A DNA stretch of 64,000 nucleotides from Ensifer adhaerens (lineage in GTDB: Bacteria; Pseudomonadota; Alphaproteobacteria; Rhizobiales; Rhizobiaceae): positions 1-64,000 of the forward strand of contig NZ_JABEKT010000004.1 of NCBI RefSeq assembly GCF_013283195.1. Reading direction: 5' to 3'. Each line of letters opens with the position of its first letter. The stretch's first letter is position 1. A model generated the notes under the pieces. That model ran no database searches and had not been told where the DNA came from. It saw nothing but the letters and a program-made list of their open reading frames with translations. Shown piece by piece: positions 49,222 to 57,255 of the stretch. A program made the position numbers and the translations under genes.

Positions 49222-49277
49222 CTGTAACACAAACGACAAGAAACTGACATTTCGCTTTCATGAAGCGCCGATATGGC
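49222..49277 (+). promoter_or_regulatory. Predicted PhoB box and -10 element of the phnCDEE operon
   Basis: CTGACAT-TTCG-CTTTCAT at 49244-49261 matches the Pho box (CTGTCAT-N4-CTGTCAT) in 12 of 14 conserved positions. Units in the same 11-bp register extend upstream to CTGTAAC at 49222. A TATGGC hexamer at 49272-49277 follows 10 bp later, the usual PhoB-promoter geometry. The phnC start is about 48 bp further on. Confidence 0.65.
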
Positions 49278-49324
49278 AGGTGTCATACCGATGACCGGTC
49301 TCCCCGTAAGAGGACCTGCTAGAA

Positions 49325-50167
49325 ATGTTTCAGTTGAAGAACGTAACCCGCCAGTTCGGCAAGAAGACAGCCGTGAGCTCGGTTACCTTCGACATCCCCC
49401 AGGGCCAGATGGTCGGCGTGATCGGTCGCTCCGGCGCTGGCAAGTCGACGTTGCTGCGCATGATCAATCGCCTGGTCGACCTGTCGTCCGGCTCGATCGA
49501 ATTCGCCGGCACGGAAGTCTCGTCGCTGCGGGGTGCCGCCCTTCGCAATTGGCAGCGCGACTGCGCGATGATCTTCCAGCAGTTCAACCTGGTGCCGCGC
49601 CTCGACGTGTTGACCAATGTGCTGCTCGGCCGCCTCAACCATCGTTCGACGGTGCTCAGCATCCTCAACATGTTTACCCGCGAAGAGCGCATCATGGCGA
49701 TCGGCGCGCTGGAACGCCTCGGCATCGAACAGACGGCATTGCAGGCAGCCGGCACGCTTTCCGGCGGACAGCAGCAGCGCGTGGCGATTGCCCGTGCCCT
49801 GATGCAGCAGCCGAAGGTGTTGCTCGCTGACGAACCGATCGCCTCGCTCGACCCGCTCAACGCCAAGATCGTCATGGATGCACTGCGCGACATCAACGAG
49901 CGCGACGGCATCACCGTGATCACCAACCTTCACACGCTCGATACCGCGCGCAACTACTGCGAACGCATCATCGGCATGGCCCACGGCCGCGTCGTCTTCG
50001 ACGGACAGCCAAAGGATCTGACGGCGGCCGCCGTCACCGAGATCTACGGCGCCGATACGGGCATCGAGGAATCGATGACCTCGACAAGCATCAACATTCC
50101 CGCGGCCGTCCCGCAGGAACAAACGGCATCTGCCGGCCTCCAGCCGCTGGCACTGGCCGGCATCTGA
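49325..50167 (+). CDS. phnC: Phosphonate ABC transporter ATP-binding protein PhnC (PhoC)
   Basis: A 280-residue ATPase. Walker [10 protein letters not shown], signature [17 protein letters not shown], Walker [13 protein letters not shown] and H-loop TNLHTLDTA. The stretch [21 protein letters not shown] is characteristic of PhnC. It energises PhnE1/PhnE2 for import of phosphonates or phosphate esters. First gene of a phnC-D-E1-E2 operon that corresponds to phoCDET of Sinorhizobium. The ATG has AGAGGA upstream and follows a predicted Pho box, so phosphate starvation should induce it. Confidence 0.93.
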   Translation: MFQLKNVTRQFGKKTAVSSVTFDIPQGQMVGVIGRSGAGKSTLLRMINRLVDLSSGSIEFAGTEVSSLRGAALRNWQRDCAMIFQQFNLVPRLDVLTNVLLGRLNHRSTVLSILNMFTREERIMAIGALERLGIEQTALQAAGTLSGGQQQRVAIARALMQQPKVLLADEPIASLDPLNAKIVMDALRDINERDGITVITNLHTLDTARNYCERIIGMAHGRVVFDGQPKDLTAAAVTEIYGADTGIEESMTSTSINIPAAVPQEQTASAGLQPLALAGI

Positions 50168-50253
50168 CGCCCGCCAGGATCGAAGGCCCACGTCAAGGGC
50201 ACCTCTTTGAAACCGAATATCATCCGGCACAGCCGGAGAAACGGGAGAACCTT

Positions 50254-51159
50254 ATGCTGAAGAAAGCTCTTCTGGGCACTGTTGCCCTGCTCGCCCTCCT
50301 CGGCCACGCCCAGGCCGAAGACCTCAAGGAATTCCGCGTCGGCATCATCGGCGGCGAAAACGAAGCGGACCGCCTGCGCAACTTCCAGTGCATCGTCGAC
50401 AAGCTGCCGGCCGCAATCGGCGTCGAAAAGGTCTCGCTGTTCCCGGCCGCCGACTATGACGGCGTCATCCAGGGCCTGCTCGGCGGCACGCTCGACTACG
50501 CTGAACTCGGCGCGTCCGGCTTTGCCAAGATCTACCTCGCCAAGGCTGACGCGGTCGAGCCGATCCTGACGACGGTCCAGACCGACGGTTCGACCGGCTA
50601 CCACTCGATCATGGTCGCCCGCAAGGATTCGGGCATCACCAAGCTCGAAGACCTGAAGGGCAAGAAGCTCGGCTTCGCCGATCCGGACTCGACCTCGGGC
50701 TACCTGATCCCGCTCGTCACCCTGCCGGAATCGATCGGCGCGCCGGTCAAGGAATTCTTCGCTGAAACCGGCTTCGGCGGCGGTCACGAAAACCTCGTTC
50801 TCGAAGTCGTCAAGGGCACCTTCGATGCCGGCACGACCTTCGGTTCGGGCGTCGGCGAATTCAAGGACGGCTACACCTCGGGCAACCTGAAGAAGATGGT
50901 CGACAAGGGCATCCTCGACATGAACGACCTGGTCGAGCTCTGGAAGTCGCCGCTGATCCCGAATGGCCCGATCGTCGTCCGCTCGACGATGAACGACGAC
51001 ATGAAGGCCAAGTTCAAGCAGTTCATGCTCGACCTGCCGAAGACCGATGCCGCCTGCTTCTCCGCCATCCAGGGCGGCGATTTCACCGGCTTCACCGAAG
51101 TCAACGCCGACTTCTACAAGCCGATCATCGACGCCCGCAAGGCGACGATCGGCGGCTGA
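50254..51159 (+). CDS. phnD: Phosphonate-binding periplasmic protein PhnD (PhoD)
   Basis: A 301-residue solute-binding protein with a signal peptide (MLKKALLGTVALLALLGHAQA, cleavage near residue 21). Family motifs FRVGIIGGENEADRLRNFQC, YDGVIQGLLGGTLDYAELGASGFA and KKLGFADPDSTSGYLIP place phosphonate-ligand residues. It follows phnC by 86 bp. A strong hairpin with a T tract lies immediately after it, probably favouring phnC-phnD messages over the permease genes. Confidence 0.93.
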   Translation: MLKKALLGTVALLALLGHAQAEDLKEFRVGIIGGENEADRLRNFQCIVDKLPAAIGVEKVSLFPAADYDGVIQGLLGGTLDYAELGASGFAKIYLAKADAVEPILTTVQTDGSTGYHSIMVARKDSGITKLEDLKGKKLGFADPDSTSGYLIPLVTLPESIGAPVKEFFAETGFGGGHENLVLEVVKGTFDAGTTFGSGVGEFKDGYTSGNLKKMVDKGILDMNDLVELWKSPLIPNGPIVVRSTMNDDMKAKFKQFMLDLPKTDAACFSAIQGGDFTGFTEVNADFYKPIIDARKATIGG

Positions 51160-51178
51160 TCTTCCCGATCATTCAAGG

Positions 51179-51214
51179 ACGCTGGCCGCCAAAGCGGCCA
51201 GCGTTCGCCTTTTT
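51179..51214 (+). terminator. Intrinsic terminator-like hairpin between phnD and phnE1
   Basis: Perfect 11-bp stem ACGCTGGCCGC / GCGGCCAGCGT with a 4-nt loop, followed within 6 nt by five T residues. It sits 19 bp past the phnD stop and 52 bp before the phnE1 start, so transcription of the permeases must read through it. Confidence 0.75.
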
Positions 51215-51266
51215 GCTAGGGCGCTGGTAGCGCCTGTCGACAGAGGCCGGCACTGCCGGAACATTC

Positions 51267-52229
51267 ATGGCAACTTCCATGCTCCCGAAGCATCTGAGTG
51301 ACAATGGCGCGCTAGTGGAGCGTCACTGGCAGGAGCTGAATTCCCGCCGTCGGCTCTACTCCTGGCTCGGCTTCGCCGTGCTGATGCTCGCCCTTTCCGG
51401 CTCGCTCTGGTTTGCCAACGATTCCAATGCCGGCAAATTCTTCGACCGGCTGCCGCACTTCTTCGATTTCGTCGGCGATCTCGCGCCGCGCGACGGCCTT
51501 GAAATCTTCCGCGCCATGTTCGACCTGCCCTCGCCCTATGACGACGGCAGCTTCAAGTACAATTACCCCGAAGGTCGGCTCTACCTGACGGAAAGCTTCT
51601 ACATCCCCGAATATGTGCACAAGATGCTGGAGACCGTGAACATCGCGATCTTCTCCACCGTCATCGGCACCTTCTTCGGCTTCATCTTCTGTTTCCTCGC
51701 CGCCCGAAACCTGATGCCCAATCCGTGGATACGCGGATTTGTGCGGCGGTTGATGGAAATTCTGCGTGCGTTTCCCGAGGTGGTCATCGCCGGCTTCTTC
51801 CTAGCGATCCTCTCGCTCGGACCGATCCCGGCGATCGCGGCCGTCTCGATCCACACCATCGGCGCACTCGGCAAGCTGTTCTTCGAAGTGGTTGAAAATG
51901 CCGACATGAAGCCGGACGAGGGCCTGCGGGCTGCCGGCGGCAACTGGATCGAGCGGGTCTGGTTCGGCATGGTGCCGCAGGTCCTGCCCAATTTCGCCAG
52001 CTATTTCCTGCTGCGCCTCGAGATCAACGTGCGCGCCTCCACCATCATCGGCGCGGTCGGCGGCGGCGGTATCGGCGAGCTGCTGCGCCTGTCGATCGGC
52101 CAGGGCCACCAGGCGAAGACGCTGGCGATCGTCATCCTCCTGTTTGCGACGATCTTTGCCGTCGACCAGTTTTCCGCATGGCTGCGCCGTCGCCTCGTCG
52201 GCGACCAGGCCTTCCAGCTTGCCCAGTAG
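51267..52229 (+). CDS. phnE: Phosphonate ABC transporter permease PhnE1 (PhoE)
   Basis: A 320-residue permease. TM1 about 32-51, a periplasmic stretch to about 115, then a BPD_transp_1 domain to residue 310. The coupling region is DEGLRAAGGNWIERVWFGMVPQVLPNFASY, followed by the PhnE landmark NVRASTIIGAVGGGGIGELLR. The stop codon directly adjoins the phnE2 start region. It forms the channel with PhnE2. Confidence 0.92.
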   Translation: MATSMLPKHLSDNGALVERHWQELNSRRRLYSWLGFAVLMLALSGSLWFANDSNAGKFFDRLPHFFDFVGDLAPRDGLEIFRAMFDLPSPYDDGSFKYNYPEGRLYLTESFYIPEYVHKMLETVNIAIFSTVIGTFFGFIFCFLAARNLMPNPWIRGFVRRLMEILRAFPEVVIAGFFLAILSLGPIPAIAAVSIHTIGALGKLFFEVVENADMKPDEGLRAAGGNWIERVWFGMVPQVLPNFASYFLLRLEINVRASTIIGAVGGGGIGELLRLSIGQGHQAKTLAIVILLFATIFAVDQFSAWLRRRLVGDQAFQLAQ

Positions 52230-52238
52230 GTGCCCATC

Positions 52239-53756
52239 ATGACCTCCGCGAACAGACTAAGCCCGCTCGAAATGGATGCGATTGCGTCGCGCCACCCGCA
52301 CCTGCTGCAGGGCTCCTCGAACAAGCGCCTGCGCACCATCCTCATCAGCGCTGGCCTCGTGGTCTATCTCATCTTCAGCTGGTGGTTCTTCTCGATCGGG
52401 CATGTGCTCGGCAACGCCAACTGGGGCATCGCCGGAACCTATCTTGCCGACTGGGTCTCCTATGAGGTCCGCCCCGAGCTCAAGATCGCGCGCGACAAGA
52501 CGATGACGATCGACTTCCAGCGCAACTCACCGCTCGGCCCCAATCCCAATCCGTCGTGGGTGGAACTCGACAAGGAGACCGTGACCCGGACCGTCGAGAT
52601 CCCTGCGTCCGCCACACCGTCGGCAAAGCCGAAGGCAAGCTCGTCGTTCAGCTTCATGGCGCCCGGCTCGGCACTGGGCAGCACCGACGCCGCAAGCATG
52701 CAAAGCCGATCCGAGACCCGAACGGCTGAGGTCATTACGAGGGCGGTCATCACCCTGAACCGCTCGACGAAGATCGAAGTCGCCGACGGCCTGGTAACGG
52801 CCACACACAGGGGCGAAACCCTGACCATGGCCGTCGATGGCCAGGACACCGTCACGCCCCAAGGTACCCTTCCTGCCTGGGCCACACAAAAACGTCCCGG
52901 TGAAAAAATCACACTCGCTTTCGGCGCCACCGGCTGGGCGGAAGTCGAAGGCGACGACGTCTCGGTGCGCAACCGTTTCTTCGGCTGGGCCAATTTCCTG
53001 TTCGACACCAACTCGCCCTTCTTCGGCAAGAGCTCTGCCGAGGTGCTTTCGCTGATCACCAGCGGCGAGCGTATCGATCCGGCGCGATCAAACCTGGGGC
53101 TCGCCTGGAACAACGTTCTCTACAATGCAGAATGGCAACATCTTGATGTCTGGACCAAGCTGCTGCAGACGGTGGTCATGGCCTTCGTCGGCACACTTTT
53201 CGCCTCGCTGGTGGCGTTTCCGCTTTGCTTCCTGGCGGCGCGCAACATTACCCCGAATTTCCTGACCAACCAGATCGTCAAGCGCTTCTTCGACTTCCTG
53301 CGCTCGGTGGACATGTTCATCTGGGCACTGTTCTTCACCCGCGCCTTCGGCCCCGGGCCGCTTGCCGGCATGTCGGCGATCTTCTTCACCGACACCGGCA
53401 CGCTCGGCAAGCTCTACTCGGAGGCGCTGGAGAACATCGATGACAAGCAGCGCGAAGGCGTGAAATCCGTTGGCGCCACGCCGCTTGCCGTCCAGCGCTT
53501 CGGCGTGCTGCCGCAGGTACTGCCGGTCTTCGCCAGCCAGGCGCTTTATTTCTGGGAATCCAACACGCGTTCGGCCACGATCATCGGAGCCGTCGGTGCC
53601 GGCGGCATTGGCCTTAAACTCTGGGAGGCGATGCGCACCAATTCCGATTGGGAAAATGTCGCCTATATGGTGCTTCTGATCTTGCTGGTTGTGTTTATTT
53701 TCGACAGCATCTCGAACGCCCTGCGTTCGCGGCTGATTGGCCAGAAAGCGCATTGA
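52239..53756 (+). CDS. phnE: Phosphonate ABC transporter permease PhnE2 (PhoT), long form
   Basis: A 505-residue permease, far longer than the roughly 260-320 usual for PhnE. TM1 is at about 33-54 (TILISAGLVVYLIFSWWFF). A predicted periplasmic insertion of about 220 residues (75-295) is polar, rich in Ser/Thr/Ala (SATPSAKPKASSSFSF) and then beta-like (ITLNRSTKIEVADGLVTATHRGETLTMAVDG). The BPD_transp_1 channel domain follows (about 305-505), with coupling region KQREGVKSVGATPLAVQRFGVLPQVLPVFAS and NTRSATIIGAVGAGGIGLKLW. I prefer the ATG at 52239; a GTG at 52230 immediately after the phnE1 stop is possible. Confidence 0.9.
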   Translation: MTSANRLSPLEMDAIASRHPHLLQGSSNKRLRTILISAGLVVYLIFSWWFFSIGHVLGNANWGIAGTYLADWVSYEVRPELKIARDKTMTIDFQRNSPLGPNPNPSWVELDKETVTRTVEIPASATPSAKPKASSSFSFMAPGSALGSTDAASMQSRSETRTAEVITRAVITLNRSTKIEVADGLVTATHRGETLTMAVDGQDTVTPQGTLPAWATQKRPGEKITLAFGATGWAEVEGDDVSVRNRFFGWANFLFDTNSPFFGKSSAEVLSLITSGERIDPARSNLGLAWNNVLYNAEWQHLDVWTKLLQTVVMAFVGTLFASLVAFPLCFLAARNITPNFLTNQIVKRFFDFLRSVDMFIWALFFTRAFGPGPLAGMSAIFFTDTGTLGKLYSEALENIDDKQREGVKSVGATPLAVQRFGVLPQVLPVFASQALYFWESNTRSATIIGAVGAGGIGLKLWEAMRTNSDWENVAYMVLLILLVVFIFDSISNALRSRLIGQKAH

Positions 53757-53780
53757 CGAGATGAGCGTTTTGCAGCTTCG

Positions 53781-53798
53781 CCATCATGATGTTGTCAT
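53781..53798 (+). promoter_or_regulatory. Possible second Pho box before the DUF1045-phnM-phnN genes
   Basis: CCATCAT-GATG-TTGTCAT matches 11 of 14 Pho box positions with correct 4-bp spacing. It lies in the 117-bp gap after phnE2. The expected -10 position reads TAGCTG, a weak match, so an independent PhoB promoter is only suggested. Confidence 0.4.
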
Positions 53799-53835
53799 GG
53801 AAATCGGCTAGCTGCGCATCGCGTCCCGCGAACAA

Positions 53836-53864
53836 TCGACCCGCCGTCCCGGCGGGCCGGTCGA
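53836..53864. repeat. Hairpin just before the DUF1045 gene
   Basis: CCCGCC / GGCGGG stem around GTCCC, extended by TCGAC / GTCGA with a short bulge on the right side. It ends 10 bp before the GTG start and could influence translation initiation. There is no T tract. Confidence 0.4.
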
Positions 53865-53873
53865 TACAAGAAA

Positions 53874-54590
53874 GTGAAGACCGTGCGTTATGCAATCTAC
53901 TTCGCGCCGCCGGCGGATGACCGGCTGTCGCAGACGGCGGCCCGTTGGCTTGGCCGTGACGCCTTTACCGGCGAGACCAGTGAATTTCCGGCGCTGGCCG
54001 ATCTCGATGCCGACACGCGGCACGCATTGACCGCCGACCCCCGACGCTATGGTTTTCATGGCACCCTCAAGGCTCCCTTCGCCCTTGCCGATGGCCGCAG
54101 CGAAGCCGAACTGGTCGCAGCCTTTGAGGCGTTTGCCGCAGATCTAGAACCTTTCGAGATACCGGAACTGACACTGCATCAGCTCGGCCCCTTCTTCGCG
54201 CTCGTCTCTGCAACCCATTGCGAGCCGCTGCAGAATTTGGCGGCTCAAGCCGTGCAGTACTTCGAGCCGTTCCGGGCACCTCTGTCGGCGACTGACATGG
54301 CACGGCGCAATCCTGAAAAATTGCCGGAGCGACAGAGAGAATACTTGAAAAAATGGGGATATCCCTATGTTTTCGAAGAATTCCAGTTCCACTTGACGCT
54401 GACCGGGCCCGTCCCCACCGAGACAGCGAAAACCATGCGGGCCGTGCTCGAGAGCACTTTTGCCGATCATATCGGCGACCCGCTTGACGTTACGTCAGTT
54501 GCGCTCTTCGTCGAGCCGCACCGTGGCGCACCGTTCCTGGTCCATTCCCTGCTGCCGCTTGGCGGCGCGACACAACGAAAGATCGCATGA
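53874..54590 (+). CDS. DUF1045 protein, putative 2H phosphoesterase of phosphonate metabolism
   Basis: A 238-residue protein with the two His-x-Thr motifs of 2H phosphoesterases: YGFHGTLKAPF near residue 62 and FQFHLTLTGPV near 172. DUF1045 genes recur in phn clusters between the transporter and phnM. A cyclic phosphodiester hydrolase acting on a ribosyl phosphate intermediate is a reasonable guess, replacing PhnP. The GTG at 53874 lacks a clear ribosome site and sits after a hairpin; another GTG three codons later would begin VRYAIYFAPP. phnM starts 1 bp after its stop. Confidence 0.82.
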   Translation: MKTVRYAIYFAPPADDRLSQTAARWLGRDAFTGETSEFPALADLDADTRHALTADPRRYGFHGTLKAPFALADGRSEAELVAAFEAFAADLEPFEIPELTLHQLGPFFALVSATHCEPLQNLAAQAVQYFEPFRAPLSATDMARRNPEKLPERQREYLKKWGYPYVFEEFQFHLTLTGPVPTETAKTMRAVLESTFADHIGDPLDVTSVALFVEPHRGAPFLVHSLLPLGGATQRKIA

Positions 54591-54591
54591 G

Positions 54592-55731
54592 ATGAGCAAA
54601 GAACAAGTCCTGACCAACGCCCGCATCGTTCTCGAGGACAGCATCCTCGACGGTTCAGTGCTGATCCGCGACGGCAAGATTGCCGATATCTCGAAGGGCA
54701 CTGTAAGCACCGGCGAAGACTTCGAAGGCGACTATTTGCTACCGGGTCTCGTCGAACTGCACACCGACCATCTGGAGGCGCACTATTCGCCGCGCCCCGG
54801 CGTTCGCTGGCTGAAGATCGCGGCGATCCAGGCGCACGACGCGCAAGTGGTTACGTCCGGCATCACCACCGTGTTCGATTGCCTGCGCCTCGGCTCAGAC
54901 GAGGACGGTGGTTTCCAGAAGGGCGAGATGCGCAGCATGGCCGACGCGCTGGCGCAAGCCCAGCAAGAGGGTCGCCTGCGCGCCGACCACCTGATCCACC
55001 TGCGCTGCGAGGTTTCCACTTCGGACGTGCTCGATCACTACGAAGACTTCCAGAACGACCCGCAGGTCAAGCTGGTATCGCTGATGGACCACGCGCCGGG
55101 CCAGCGTCAGTTCCAGACGATGGACCAGTACACGCTCTACTACAAATCCAAGCGCGGCCTGTCAGATGCCGAGTTCGAAAAGTTCGTCGCGCGCCAGCAG
55201 GCGCTTTCGGCGAAGTATGCCGGCCCGCACCGCGACGCCCTTGCCAAGGCCTGCGCCGAGCGCGGCATCACCATCGCCAGCCACGACGACGCCACGATCG
55301 CCCACGTCGACGAATCGATCGGCTACGGCATCAAGCTCGCCGAATTCCCGACGAGTTTCGAAGCGGCCGAAGCCTCCCATCGCGCCGGTCTCAGCGTGCT
55401 GATGGGCGCACCCAACATCGTGCGCGGCAAGTCGCACTCGGGCAACATCGCCGCCCGCGATCTGGCTGACCGCGGTGTGCTCGACGTGCTTTCGTCGGAT
55501 TATGTGCCGTTCAGCCTGATCCACGCGCCGTTCGTACTGGCTGACGAACTTGAGGCCATCGACCTGCCGAAGGCGATTGCCATGGTCAGTGCGACACCCG
55601 CCCGCACCGTTGGCCTTGACGATCGCGGTCGCATCGCCGTCGGCCTGCGCGCCGATATCTCGCGGGTTCACCGACAGGAAGGCATTCCTGTCGTGCGTTC
55701 GGTCTGGCGTGAAGGCCGGCGCGTCGCATGA
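54592..55731 (+). CDS. phnM: Alpha-D-ribose 1-methylphosphonate 5-triphosphate diphosphatase PhnM
   Basis: A 379-residue amidohydrolase-fold enzyme that releases pyrophosphate from ribosyl methylphosphonate triphosphate in the C-P lyase pathway. Metal ligands: GLVELHTDHLEAHYSPRPGV (HxD form of the usual HxH), KLVSLMDHAPGQRQ, ITIASHDDATIAHVDE and LSSDYVPFSLIHAPF. Length equals the family norm. The start follows the DUF1045 stop by 1 bp. The stop overlaps phnN. The core lyase genes phnGHIJKL are not in this window. Confidence 0.93.
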   Translation: MSKEQVLTNARIVLEDSILDGSVLIRDGKIADISKGTVSTGEDFEGDYLLPGLVELHTDHLEAHYSPRPGVRWLKIAAIQAHDAQVVTSGITTVFDCLRLGSDEDGGFQKGEMRSMADALAQAQQEGRLRADHLIHLRCEVSTSDVLDHYEDFQNDPQVKLVSLMDHAPGQRQFQTMDQYTLYYKSKRGLSDAEFEKFVARQQALSAKYAGPHRDALAKACAERGITIASHDDATIAHVDESIGYGIKLAEFPTSFEAAEASHRAGLSVLMGAPNIVRGKSHSGNIAARDLADRGVLDVLSSDYVPFSLIHAPFVLADELEAIDLPKAIAMVSATPARTVGLDDRGRIAVGLRADISRVHRQEGIPVVRSVWREGRRVA

Positions 55732-56315
55732 GTGCGTTCGAAAGCAGGCGCGGCGCACTCGTCGTCGTGGTCGGCCCGAGCGGCGCGGGCAAGGACAGTG
55801 TCATGGGCTTTGCCGCCCAGCACTTTTCCGACTGTCACGACGTGCATTTCGTCCGGCGCGTCATCACCCGCCCGTCGGACGCCGGCAGCGAGGTGCATGA
55901 AAGCGTCTCGGAAGACGATTTTCTGGACATGCAGAAGGACGGCGCCTTCGCCGTCTTCTGGGATGCGCACGGCCTGAAATACGGCATCCCCTCAGCAGTG
56001 CTTCAGAATGTCAGGGCCGGCATGACGGCGATCGTCAATGGCAGCCGCGGCGCTCTGCCGGCGTTCAGGGAAACGTTCGGCGACATCGCCGTCGTCGTCG
56101 TCACGGCGGAAGCCTCGGTGCTCGCTAAGCGGCTTGCCGAACGCGGTCGTGAGAGCGAGGAAGAGGTGCTGCGACGTCTCAGCCGCCAGGCACCCGACGT
56201 CACCTCGGGCCCCGGCGTCAGCGTGATCGACAACAGCGGCAGGCTGGAGATCGCCGGCAACCGCTTTGTCGAACTCGTTGAGCGGCTGCGTATCGACGCG
56301 GATCATGCGGCCTAG
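55728..56315 (+). CDS. phnN: Ribose 1,5-bisphosphokinase PhnN
   Basis: A 195-residue P-loop kinase of the guanylate-kinase fold producing PRPP from ribose 1,5-bisphosphate, the last step of C-P lyase phosphonate use. Walker A is VVGPSGAGKDSVM (residues 15-27). VRRVITRPSDAGSEVHESV and FAVFWDAHGLKYGIP are PhnN-typical. It overlaps phnM (ATGA) and ends the operon, followed by an intrinsic terminator. Confidence 0.92.
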   Translation: MSAFESRRGALVVVVGPSGAGKDSVMGFAAQHFSDCHDVHFVRRVITRPSDAGSEVHESVSEDDFLDMQKDGAFAVFWDAHGLKYGIPSAVLQNVRAGMTAIVNGSRGALPAFRETFGDIAVVVVTAEASVLAKRLAERGRESEEEVLRRLSRQAPDVTSGPGVSVIDNSGRLEIAGNRFVELVERLRIDADHAA

Positions 56316-56410
56316 CGAGCACAGGATGGGAAGGCCACGCATTTGACCCGCAGCACGCATCGTCTCGTCAGAGCAATTCGGTAACTGCCGCGAACCAGAG
56401 ACAGAACGAA

Positions 56411-56445
56411 GCCCCGGCGCCCGTCGCGTTTCGGGGCTTTCTTCG
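56411..56445 (+). terminator. Terminator after phnN
   Basis: AAGCCCCG / CGGGGCTT stem with a 15-nt loop followed by TCTT, about 95 bp beyond the phnN stop. Confidence 0.7.
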
Positions 56446-56595
56446 TAACACACAAGCAACTTGCGGCCTTAGATCGGGACCTAAACATCAAGCCCAACCT
56501 GATGCAGCGCAAACCACAGGTGGCAAACGACATGAGGAGCGTTTGCAACGCATTCGACAAAGCTTTGCAGCAGCGAGCCGCCGGCTACCAACAGA

Positions 56596-56796
56596 TCACG
56601 ATTTTCTCAGATCATCGTAGAGAATGGCAATCCCGGTCGCCATGACGCCGATCGGCGCCATCCAGATCATGATTTTGACTGGCTCAACCACGAAGAAAAA
56701 CATCCATAGGAAGCCAGCTGCGCCGGCCAGCGCCATTGCGGCTCCCAAGGCAAGTGAAATCGCCTTCCTAGTCTGTGAGCGGTTATCGTTCTGCAT
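56596..56796 (-). CDS. Small hypothetical membrane protein
   Basis: A 66-residue frame: a short polar start (MQNDNRSQTRK), two hydrophobic helices at about 12-35 and 40-57, and a charged end (LYDDLRKS). Two-helix proteins of this size are common in rhizobia, but I recognise no family and no clear ribosome site precedes the start. An upstream in-frame start at 56811 is possible. It is isolated between phnN and the hut operon on the opposite strand. Confidence 0.4.
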   Translation of the reverse strand: MQNDNRSQTRKAISLALGAAMALAGAAGFLWMFFFVVEPVKIMIWMAPIGVMATGIAILYDDLRKS

Positions 56797-57200
56797 GTCG
56801 TGACCGTACACGACGGACGCGATTTATCAACCCTTGCTGGTGCCAGGCAACGGCATCCCCCCTAGCCGATCGCCCAATCAGGGAAGATGACGGCGATGAC
56901 TTCATCTCGGGTGATACCGCGTGCTTTGGCGAACCCGGCGTCTGTGGCCCGAGTCAGGTCGAGAGATCATCCGCGAAGTTCAGTAACACAAGGTGCTCAC
57001 CGAACTGACGGCGCCGCTCGCCAAGGCGCTGTTCGACCGCGATGTGCGGACTACTCTCCGGTTGGAGTCCGCCCGCCAAATGCAACGGGAATTCTCGCAA
57101 AGATCAAAAGGCTGGCGTCGCCAGTTCAACTTCGAAACGGTGGCCAAGGCCTCGTTTCCACGCCACGGTCTCTTTCCTTTTCAGCCGGCTTCCCAAATTT
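56797..57200. other. About 400 bp without a supported gene
   Basis: Only short frames occur on both strands, none with a ribosome site or family signature. One leftward frame reads DLTRATDAGFAKARGITRDEVIAVIF, which looks protein-like but is interrupted by stops on both sides. It may be a decayed gene that I cannot identify. Confidence 0.35.
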
Positions 57201-57204
57201 CCTC

Positions 57205-57234
57205 TTGTGAAGCAGGTTAATATGTATATACATT
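57205..57234 (+). promoter_or_regulatory. hutI promoter with HutC-type operator
   Basis: TTGTGA (57205-57210) and TACATT (57229-57234), 18 bp apart, are plausible -35/-10 elements. A perfect 12-bp palindrome ATGTATATACAT at 57222-57233 overlaps the -10. Its core GTATATAC fits the HutC-subfamily GntR consensus GTMTAKAC. Repression by HutC relieved by urocanate is expected. The repressor gene is not in the window. Confidence 0.65.
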
Positions 57235-57255
57235 ATATTCAGTGGAGGCGACCTT

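Noticed and set aside
56797-57200. Toxin-antitoxin or hutC gene upstream of hutI
   Set aside because: No frame of adequate length on either strand; the protein-like fragment is interrupted by stops.
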